Position numbers and translations under genes: made by a program
The notes under the pieces: model-generated
What the model was told of the DNA's origin: nothing
Seen by the model: only the letters and a program-made list of their open reading frames with translations
The model's database searches: none
Assembly (NCBI GenBank): GCA_902803265.1
Contig: CADCPD010000050.1
Span: forward strand, 1-16,389
Length of the DNA stretch: 16,389 nucleotides
Source of the DNA: an uncultured bacterium
GTDB lineage: Bacteria; Cyanobacteriota; Vampirovibrionia; Gastranaerophilales; Gastranaerophilaceae
Direction of reading: 5' to 3'
Shown: piece after piece, positions 7,795-14,026 of the stretch
How positions within the stretch are numbered: the first letter of the stretch is position 1
Layout: every line of letters begins with the position of its first letter

Positions 7795-7802
7795 AGAAAG
7801 GA
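7795..7802 (+). promoter_or_regulatory. ribosome-binding site fixing the GTG start at 7808
   Basis: AGAAAGGA lies 5 nt before GTG 7808. A longer reading frame could begin at GTG 7784, but that codon has no Shine-Dalgarno and would place this site inside the coding region. The shorter start is therefore preferred. Confidence 0.7.
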
Positions 7803-7807
7803 CTTTT

Positions 7808-8908
7808 GTGCCTACAGACGGTGTACAATACAATGGAATGCCTCTTAATGACTATCTTAAAAAACTTGATGCTCAAGATGGCAAAGTTGATGGTAAGATA
7901 GAATCTTCCGTATGGAATGAATTTTCTGAAACCTTAGGCGGACAACGAATAAGACAAGGGGAAACTATGTCTGTATTTCAGGCAGAGGGAGAAGCCTCTC
8001 CAATACTTAGTGGCGATACACCTAAATTACGCTCAAAACAAGAAGATATAAGAAGTGCAGCATCTTTGATATCTGATTCAGGATATTCGGTAAGCGGAGA
8101 AATGCTACGCATTGCATTAACGCCTGAAGCACTTAAAATTGGAAATCATGCCAAAGACGGTTATACTGTTGTTTCTCCTGATGTAGCACAAAAGAAATTA
8201 AAGGCTTTGGGATTAAAAGAAGGTCAAAATGACCACATGAGCGCAGAATCAATGCGTCTGAAAATGGTTGAATTTAAACCTAATTCAGCTGTTGCAAAGG
8301 GCTTATCAAATTCCGGAGTTGTAAAAAGTTTGGTTCAAAATTGGTATAATCAGGGCGGAACAAGTTCTGAACCAATAGATATGAATACTTTTGATAAAAA
8401 GAATTGGAATACGGCAGATGATGCTGATACAGCATTTGGTGTCGGATATAGTTATTTAGTAGGGTTACATGATAATGGCGACGGCACGGTAAGTGGTTAT
8501 GTCGAAGATGTTTATGATTTCAGCCCTAAATATAACGGCGATAGTGGCGGAGTTATTGACAAACTTACAGGCGAAATGCTTTCACATGTTTGTGAACTGC
8601 AAGACGTAGGAAAAGTACAAAATTACAGAACTCTTACACCAATAACAATCAGAGTAACTCAAAAACCTAAAAAGGATTCTTGGAGTGAACAAATAAAAGA
8701 TAAAATTAGACCTTATACAACGCAAAAACAAAGAGAATCTTTATCAGGTGTGGCTTCAGCAGGTTCAGCTGTTGTAAATACCATGGAATCAGTAGTAAAA
8801 ACAACATATAAAGCCGGAAACACCTTAGGTGAAATGAGTAGACAAGGCTATGATTATGCAAAACAAAAAGGTAAACAGGCTTGGAATGCTCTTAAAAGCT
8901 GGTTTTAG
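7808..8908 (+). CDS. uncharacterised Asp/Gly-rich protein with an EF-hand-like segment
   Basis: I do not recognise this 366-residue protein as a named family. Residues about 12-39 (LNDYLKKLDAQDGKVDGKIE, then SSVWNEF) look like a helix-loop-helix calcium site with a DGKVDGKI loop, close to but not exactly the EF-hand consensus DxDxDGxIxxxE. A second Asp/Gly-rich turn, HDNGDGTV, is at 221-228. It starts a beta-like stretch ending in VEDVYDFSP (232-240), a pattern I loosely associate with some toxin and bacteriocin domains, too weak to name. The C-terminal 55 residues look like amphipathic helices (MESVVKTTYKAGNTL, QAWNALKSWF). There is no signal peptide or membrane helix. It lies 111 nt after the flagellar operon and before a strong terminator, so it may be monocistronic. 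Calcium binding is an inference. Confidence 0.75.
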   Translation: MPTDGVQYNGMPLNDYLKKLDAQDGKVDGKIESSVWNEFSETLGGQRIRQGETMSVFQAEGEASPILSGDTPKLRSKQEDIRSAASLISDSGYSVSGEMLRIALTPEALKIGNHAKDGYTVVSPDVAQKKLKALGLKEGQNDHMSAESMRLKMVEFKPNSAVAKGLSNSGVVKSLVQNWYNQGGTSSEPIDMNTFDKKNWNTADDADTAFGVGYSYLVGLHDNGDGTVSGYVEDVYDFSPKYNGDSGGVIDKLTGEMLSHVCELQDVGKVQNYRTLTPITIRVTQKPKKDSWSEQIKDKIRPYTTQKQRESLSGVASAGSAVVNTMESVVKTTYKAGNTLGEMSRQGYDYAKQKGKQAWNALKSWF

Positions 8909-8951
8909 AGCCGAACTATAATCATTTCCGATACATGTTTCCTTATGTATG

Positions 8952-8977
8952 CTGTTTTATATATAAAACAGTTTTTT
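8952..8977 (+). terminator. Rho-independent terminator after the EF-hand-like gene
   Basis: A perfect 20-bp palindrome, CTGTTTTATA/TATAAAACAG (8952-8971), is followed at once by TTTTTT (8972-8977). The central TATA would form the loop, leaving a stem of about 8 bp. It lies 43 nt after the stop of the gene at 7808-8908. A weaker hairpin (ATACAT, 8-nt loop, ATGTAT, 8931-8950) sits just before it. Confidence 0.8.
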
Positions 8978-9036
8978 GTAGTGTTTATCCCTATTTTTAT
9001 ATTTATTAAAAAGTATTACAATTTTAAATATATTTC

Positions 9037-9078
9037 ACTGATTTAGGCAATTTTTATTTTTAGGAACATTAAATCAGT
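9037..9078 (+). repeat. inverted repeat enclosing the ribosome-binding site and abutting the start codon of the HNH gene
   Basis: ACTGATTTA (9037-9045) and TAAATCAGT (9070-9078) form a perfect 9-bp inverted repeat separated by 24 nt. The right arm ends on the base before ATG 9079. The only Shine-Dalgarno-like element, AGGA (9062-9065), lies in the loop. If transcribed, the hairpin would hold the ribosome-binding site in a loop next to the start codon. As DNA, the repeat could equally be an operator. Neither role is shown by sequence alone. Confidence 0.5.
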
Positions 9079-10284
9079 ATGATAAATCCTATTAGCAATT
9101 TTAGTTTTAATTTTACACCATTCGCTCAGTCTCAAAATAGAATAAAAACTGATGTTCAACAAGTTTTAACAAATCCGATAACAAGACCAAAATTACCCCA
9201 ACCGACAACAATGATGGCGTTGTTGTATAACAATATATCTTTTACAGGTCATAGAGAAGATTTAGTTCGTTCAATAGGACACGTATCATGCCCGTGCTGT
9301 GGAACTAAAATGCTTACAAACGGTGATATGGAAGATATTTCAAAAGAATTAAGTAAAAAAGATACGGCAGAACATTACATAAACACATTACACCCTTATG
9401 AAGAATACATGCATAAAACTGAAAAAGATGTATTCCATAAATTTGAACAATGGGGCAAAGAAAATCCAAAAGGTACTTTAAGTAATTTTTTAGCAGAAAA
9501 TAGAGAATCTTCAATGAAAGCTTGTAAAGATAAGCAATCTGAAGTCTTTGCTAAAATTAATTCTATTGCAAGTTCAATTAGTTCTCAAGCAGGTGAAAAG
9601 TTTGCTAATCTAACAAAAGTTTATTCAAATACTCCTGTAAATAATGAAGAAGATATGAAAACTGTCAGAAAAAATATTCTTTCTGATATAAAAACTTCAA
9701 AAAGTATCATAAATAATGAAGAAAAATTTAAAGAATTAAAAACCTTGGCAGATAGTCTTCCTACATCAAAAAATAGTACAGATGCATTTATTGTAAGATA
9801 TGCAGGAAAACCTTCAGAAAAAATAGGAACAAGATTAGTAAAACTTTCAGTAGGAACAATAGAACATGTAAAACCTCAAGCTGACGGAGGCAGAGACAGA
9901 ATAGAAAATTACCTTCTTGAATGTGGCGAATGTAACCATACAAGAGGAGATGTTTCACTAAAAGATTGGGTTGAAGAACATCCTGAAATGAAAGAAAATA
10001 CCCAAAAATATTTTGATGAAGTTATCGAAAAAATAAATAATAACGAATTAGGACGAGAATTAGATAATTATCCAAATGCTGTAAGAGGTGCTTTGAAAGA
10101 ACAATCAAAAGGTACTTTAACATATGATACCTCAGCTTTAAAACCAAAAACAGACGAAAGACCTAAAAAATCTGAAAATACGGATAAAACAGATAAATCA
10201 GAAAGTTCAAAAAAACCTCAAACACATAAGCCTAATAAACCTCACAAACCTCATCATCACCACAGACTTAATCTTGCAGCTTAG
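9079..10284 (+). CDS. HNH-endonuclease-like protein with a separated zinc knuckle and His-rich tail
   Basis: This 401-residue protein has an HNH-type core at about 258-291: IEHVKPQADGGRDRIENYLL followed by ECGECNHTRGD. H263 is the candidate general base, and N277 and N286/H287 are the later HNH positions. C282 and C285 form a CxxC knuckle. A second knuckle, CPCCG (C71 and C74), lies near the N-terminus. In many HNH proteins the two CxxC pairs bind one zinc and sit close together, but here about 190 mostly helical, Lys/Glu-rich residues intervene. Residues 1-57 are Asn/Pro/Phe-rich and end in NNISFTG, a leader style I associate with Gastranaerophilales proteins of unknown role. The tail (about 355-401) is disordered, Lys/Pro-rich and has a HKPHHHH cluster. 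There is no signal peptide. AGGA lies 13 nt before the ATG. The target is unknown. Confidence 0.78.
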   Translation: MINPISNFSFNFTPFAQSQNRIKTDVQQVLTNPITRPKLPQPTTMMALLYNNISFTGHREDLVRSIGHVSCPCCGTKMLTNGDMEDISKELSKKDTAEHYINTLHPYEEYMHKTEKDVFHKFEQWGKENPKGTLSNFLAENRESSMKACKDKQSEVFAKINSIASSISSQAGEKFANLTKVYSNTPVNNEEDMKTVRKNILSDIKTSKSIINNEEKFKELKTLADSLPTSKNSTDAFIVRYAGKPSEKIGTRLVKLSVGTIEHVKPQADGGRDRIENYLLECGECNHTRGDVSLKDWVEEHPEMKENTQKYFDEVIEKINNNELGRELDNYPNAVRGALKEQSKGTLTYDTSALKPKTDERPKKSENTDKTDKSESSKKPQTHKPNKPHKPHHHHRLNLAA

Positions 10285-11420
10285 TTGAACTTATAATTTA
10301 GTTTTTCATTTATTTTATCGGTAATTTCACTGTAGTTTTTGTTTACAGGTGTTTTTTCAGCCATTTTAATAATATCTATAAATACTTTTGAATTTAGAGG
10401 TTTATTATTATCCAAAAATGAAGTTGAATAAAGATTATCAATTCTTGCCGGAACAATTAAACCTGTTTTTGTTAAATATTCAGAAGATTGTTTTGAAGTT
10501 AAAAATTTAACAAGTTTAATTGCATCTTCTCGTTTTTTAGAAGATTTTACAATTGCATATCCTGAAGAATCAAGCGTAACAGCACTTTTCCCATTAACAT
10601 TAGGAAAATTAACAACATCCCAATCAAATTTTATATCTTCTCTGTATTTAGGAACAAGCCATCTGCCTGATAAATGCATTGCAAGTTGTCCGTCAATAAA
10701 CATTTGTGCCATTGTTTTGGATGCGGATTGATATTTTTTAGGTGCAACATTATACTTGTTTCTTAAATCAGAATAAAATTGTATACCTTTTTGAGAATTT
10801 GCACTATCAATAATCAATTTATCATTTTTATCAAGAATCCCTCCGCCAAAAACTCTCAAAAAAGGAAGATAATAAAGAGATTTTTCTTCAAAAGAAATAC
10901 CAAAATGATTATCTTGAGTAAGTTTTTTTGCTTTATTTTCTAAATCATAAATAGTCCAGTTATTATTTGGATATTCCACATTGTATTTTTTAAATAAATC
11001 TTTATTATAAAAAATAACTAATTCCGATATATCACGAGGCATGGCAAGCAATCTGTTTTCATAGGTCATTGTATCCAATACTTGCGGATAATAGGCTTTT
11101 TTGTCTTCTTCAAACAATGTATTTAAATCCATTAAATATTTTTCATAAACAGGAATATTCAAATTATTTATAAAAATCACATCAGGAGCAAGATTTGAAG
11201 CAAACATAAGATGTAATTTCTGAAAATAATTTTGAGGAATATGTAGAAATTGAACTTTAATATCAGGATTTTCTTGTTCAAACTCTTTCAATAATGTATT
11301 TATAATTTGAACTTCAGTCTTAGAACCCCAGCTTGCAAATATAACAGTGTTGTCATCTTTTTGTTTGCAACCCGTAAGAAATATTATAAATATCAATAAA
11401 AGTAAAAATTTTTTTATCAT
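10281..11420 (-). CDS. extracellular solute-binding lipoprotein (ABC transporter family 1, sugar-type)
   Basis: The 379-residue protein starts with a lipoprotein signal peptide: MIKK, a hydrophobic core, and lipobox LTGC with lipidated C18. The rest matches family 1 solute-binding proteins, which usually capture sugars for ABC importers. Visible features are the N-terminal VIFASWGSKTE strand, APDVIFIN (78-85), AMPRDISELVIFYNKDLFKK (126-145), WTIYDLENKAKKLT (155-168), and FIDGQLAMHLSGRW (241-254), the typical ligand-cleft region. No permease or ATPase gene lies nearby, so its transporter partners are elsewhere or it has a different role. It overlaps the upstream gene by 1 nt (TAATG) with no Shine-Dalgarno of its own, implying coupled translation. 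Its stop interleaves with that of the convergent HNH gene over 4 nt. The ligand is unknown. Confidence 0.9.
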   Translation of the reverse strand: MIKKFLLLLIFIIFLTGCKQKDDNTVIFASWGSKTEVQIINTLLKEFEQENPDIKVQFLHIPQNYFQKLHLMFASNLAPDVIFINNLNIPVYEKYLMDLNTLFEEDKKAYYPQVLDTMTYENRLLAMPRDISELVIFYNKDLFKKYNVEYPNNNWTIYDLENKAKKLTQDNHFGISFEEKSLYYLPFLRVFGGGILDKNDKLIIDSANSQKGIQFYSDLRNKYNVAPKKYQSASKTMAQMFIDGQLAMHLSGRWLVPKYREDIKFDWDVVNFPNVNGKSAVTLDSSGYAIVKSSKKREDAIKLVKFLTSKQSSEYLTKTGLIVPARIDNLYSTSFLDNNKPLNSKVFIDIIKMAEKTPVNKNYSEITDKINEKLNYKFN

Positions 11421-13042
11421 TATAAATTTAGTACCAATTTAATTGAATCAGCATTAATTTCAACAATACCTTTAAATTTTCCGGCCCTTACAAGATATTG
11501 AACATTAATATCACTTAATTCTTCATATATTCTAACCGATAAATTTTCTGCTTTATCATCTTTTGAAAAACGTTTTAAAACCGTAATTTTGTCACCAATA
11601 TAACCTATTAAGGCCACCGTTTGTTTATAACTTAAAAGAGCAAGGCCTCTATTATCATCCAAAGGATATCTTTCTTTTATTTCCAATTTCGGTTCTTCAG
11701 GTTTCTTTATTTTTTTTACAACTTTCTTATTTTGTTCGTTTTCTACTTGTTTTTCTACATCTTTTTGAATATTTTCTGTTTTTTCTGAATCTTGCTTAGT
11801 TTCTTTTGGCTCAACATTTTGCTTCTGATGAGGTTTTTCTTCTACAATTTTGTATTCTCTTTCTTGATTTTCTTCTTCATCTTCAATAATAAAAATATCA
11901 TCCTTTAGGTTATCCGTATCGTTAAAAATTTCTGTATTTTCACTATAATAATCAGGATTTAAAAACTCTTCTTCTGATGAAAAATTATTATCATCGCCTT
12001 CATCAAAAAGAGCTATACCTTCTTCATCAGATAATGTGCCGATATCATTTTCAAAAGCATAATTATTTTTCTTAAAACCATTGGTAGATTTATTTTTTAA
12101 AGTCAACGGAGCATCGTTTTTTTGAGCTTTTTCTATTGTTTCCATTGTATTTATTATTTCATCAGCAACTTCGTCTTTTTTAAATCCGTCTAAACTCTTA
12201 TATTTTTCAATTTCGTTAATATAAATTTTTTGACCTAATTTTTTGTGTTTTTCTTCTGTCTGCTCAAATTCTTCAATAGCTTTAATTAACTCATCTCTCT
12301 TAATTTCTTCATAGGTAAGATTTTTAAGTCTTTCCATTTCCGCTAAAAATGCTCTTCTTTTTTTATAGAAAAAATAACCTAAGATTCCAAAAATTATTAT
12401 TAAAGCAAGCACTGCTATATCAATAAGAATTGAGGTTACTATTTCTTTTTTTGTTTTAACTGTATATTTTTTACCTGATTTTTCATTAAACTGAGCATAG
12501 ATTCTGCTTGCTATTTTTGTTTTTGTATTAAGCGATTTAGGTGCATCTTTTATTAATGAAGTTGATAAATCATCCATTTGGTATTGATGATTTTCCAACT
12601 CTAATTGCTCTTTGTCAATTGGTACAAGCAAAAAGCTTTCCGAATCTTTTGTTTTTAAAGTATTATCGGTAGCATCAAAATCAAGAACTTCTAATGATTT
12701 AATAGTTTGGACACTATTTTTTTTAAGCGGAGGTTGTTTTACTGTAGGAACATTAGATACAATGTTTTTTATATTTTTTGAAGTTGTAGATTTTGTAGAA
12801 TTCAAATATTTAGAAGGACTATTGTTAGAATTATTTTCCAGTTTTATAGGTTTTATTTCTACAGCAGTAGTAGTTATTGCAGGCTTGGAATTTTGCCCTT
12901 CTGAAAGTTCTTCCGGAGAAAGAGTAACAGGCGCAGTATTTAAAGCTATGTAATCAACAGGCTTTGAATAGCCGATATTGCAACAAAAAATGAATAACAC
13001 AAAAAGGATTATGGATAATTTTTTTAAATAAGCATTATTCAC
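11420..13042 (-). CDS. signal-peptide, single-TM coiled-coil protein with a FliO-like C-terminal domain (tentative)
   Basis: Start GTG 13042 is chosen because AAGGAG lies 7 nt upstream and a signal peptide follows at once. An ATG at 13114 would add 24 residues with no ribosome-binding site. The 540-residue product has a signal peptide (1-26, ending GYS), a Ser/Thr/Asn/Lys-rich extracytoplasmic region (27-200), one membrane helix (about 201-225) with KKRR on its inner side, a coiled-coil stretch (about 228-280), a long acidic then Lys/Glu-rich disordered region (about 330-456), and a folded C-terminal domain (457-540). That domain reads ERYPL, LALL, ALIGYIG, KITVLKRF, which resembles my recollection of the FliO domain (ER.PL......L.LV......LLG....I.LL). 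FliO proteins share the signal/TM/cytoplasmic layout, but this one is much longer. The FliO link is a hypothesis. The protein is otherwise unrecognised. Confidence 0.8.
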   Translation of the reverse strand: MNNAYLKKLSIILFVLFIFCCNIGYSKPVDYIALNTAPVTLSPEELSEGQNSKPAITTTAVEIKPIKLENNSNNSPSKYLNSTKSTTSKNIKNIVSNVPTVKQPPLKKNSVQTIKSLEVLDFDATDNTLKTKDSESFLLVPIDKEQLELENHQYQMDDLSTSLIKDAPKSLNTKTKIASRIYAQFNEKSGKKYTVKTKKEIVTSILIDIAVLALIIIFGILGYFFYKKRRAFLAEMERLKNLTYEEIKRDELIKAIEEFEQTEEKHKKLGQKIYINEIEKYKSLDGFKKDEVADEIINTMETIEKAQKNDAPLTLKNKSTNGFKKNNYAFENDIGTLSDEEGIALFDEGDDNNFSSEEEFLNPDYYSENTEIFNDTDNLKDDIFIIEDEEENQEREYKIVEEKPHQKQNVEPKETKQDSEKTENIQKDVEKQVENEQNKKVVKKIKKPEEPKLEIKERYPLDDNRGLALLSYKQTVALIGYIGDKITVLKRFSKDDKAENLSVRIYEELSDINVQYLVRAGKFKGIVEINADSIKLVLNL

Positions 13043-13049
13043 AATTATT

Positions 13050-13055
13050 CTCCTT
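13050..13055 (-). promoter_or_regulatory. ribosome-binding site fixing the GTG start at 13042
   Basis: Read on the minus strand, AAGGAG lies 7 nt before GTG 13042-13040. It is one of the strongest Shine-Dalgarno sequences in the window. It decides the start in favour of GTG over the upstream ATG at 13114, which would overlap the divergent era gene. Confidence 0.8.
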
Positions 13056-13063
13056 GTTTTAAT

Positions 13064-13093
13064 TTTATCATTTAAACAAATATTTTTACACAA
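13064..13093 (-). promoter_or_regulatory. possible promoter of the minus-strand coiled-coil/solute-binding-protein unit
   Basis: On the minus strand, TTGTGT (13093-13088), an 18-nt spacer and GATAAA (13069-13064) lie 8 nt upstream of the AAGGAG site. The -35 matches consensus at 3 of 6 positions and the -10 at 4 of 6. A promoter is expected in this 90-nt divergent gap, but the match is weak. Confidence 0.25.
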
Positions 13094-13132
13094 ACCGTAA
13101 TAAAAATGATACATTTATGTTATTCTATAGAT

Positions 13133-14026
13133 ATGAAAAGCGGATTTGTAACAATAATAGGAAGACCAAACGTAGGTAAATCAACTCTTTTAAACGCAAT
13201 TTTGGGGCAAAAAATCGTAATAGCAACAGATAAAGCTCAAACGACAAGAAAGCGTATAAAAGGTATTTTTACTGATGAAAGAGGTCAAATTGTATTCATA
13301 GACACCCCTGGGGTTCACAAACCTTTAAACGATTTTGGAGAATGTCTTGTTGATGAAGCAAAAATTGCACTACCTGACAGCGATTTAATTTTGTTTTTAG
13401 TTGACGGTTCAGAACCGGCGGGAAAAGGTGATAAATGGATTAGTGAAAATCTTCTTTCAACTCAAACTCCAATATATATTGTTATGAATAAAACAGACAA
13501 ATTAAATTCAGAAAATAAATTAAATGAAAATCTTGAAACCTATAAAAAACTTTTTGATAAAGACTTACCTGTAATACAAATTTCCGCACTTAATAATAAA
13601 AATGTTGATGAACTTATAAATACATTGTTTTTAAATCTTCCTGAAGGCGTAAAATTCTTTGATGATGATACGGTTACAGATGAAAATATGAGATTTATAA
13701 CCACAGAAATCATAAGAGAAAAAATACTTACAAACACTCAAGATGAAATACCACATTCAGTTTTTGTAAAAATAGAAAAATACGAAGAACAAGAAAATAT
13801 TGATAAAATCTATGCTGTAATTTGTTGTGAACAAAAGAGCCAAAAAGGTATTTTGATAGGCAAAAACGGTTCTTTGTTAAAGAAAATCGGTATGGAAGCA
13901 AGAATTGAGCTTGAAGAAATTTTAGAAAAAAAAGTTTATCTGGAACTTTATGTAAAAATAGAAAAAAATTGGAGAAAAAATAAAAAGATATTAAAAGATA
14001 TAGGGTATGAGCAGTTTAATAATTAA
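13133..14026 (+). CDS. era: GTPase Era (ribosome assembly)
   Basis: Era is an essential GTPase that binds the 3' end of 16S rRNA and assists 30S maturation. The 297-residue product has all GTPase motifs: G1 GRPNVGKS (10-17), the DKAQTTR switch I region (33-39), G3 DTPG (57-60), G4 NKTD (119-122) and G5 SAL (151-153). A C-terminal type II KH domain contains GILIGKNGSLLKKIG (239-253). Start ATG 13133 gives the common MKSGFVTIIG opening. ATG 13106 is in frame and would add nine unconserved residues that run into the divergent gene's upstream region. Neither start has a Shine-Dalgarno. The next gene overlaps the 3' end by 20 nt. The minus-strand gene is divergent, with 90 nt between the starts. 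Confidence 0.95.
   Translation: MKSGFVTIIGRPNVGKSTLLNAILGQKIVIATDKAQTTRKRIKGIFTDERGQIVFIDTPGVHKPLNDFGECLVDEAKIALPDSDLILFLVDGSEPAGKGDKWISENLLSTQTPIYIVMNKTDKLNSENKLNENLETYKKLFDKDLPVIQISALNNKNVDELINTLFLNLPEGVKFFDDDTVTDENMRFITTEIIREKILTNTQDEIPHSVFVKIEKYEEQENIDKIYAVICCEQKSQKGILIGKNGSLLKKIGMEARIELEEILEKKVYLELYVKIEKNWRKNKKILKDIGYEQFNN

Noticed and set aside
7808..8908. Bacteriocin/toxin assignment for the EF-hand-like protein based on VEDVYDFSP
   Set aside because: The resemblance covers a few residues only. No catalytic residues, immunity gene or lysis gene are visible nearby.
8924..8937. CCGATA after the EF-hand-like gene as a sigma-28 -10
   Set aside because: The -35 position reads GAGCCGAA, so there is no match, and the site is just ahead of a terminator.
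12965..12972. GCCGATAT resembling a sigma-28 -10 (also near 12037 and 14414)
   Set aside because: No TAAA-type -35 lies 11 nt upstream, and all three are inside coding regions.
13106..13114. Overlapping divergent starts for era (13106) and the coiled-coil protein (13114)
   Set aside because: Conserved Era sequence begins at 13133 and a strong ribosome-binding site supports GTG 13042, so the overlap disappears with the better starts.
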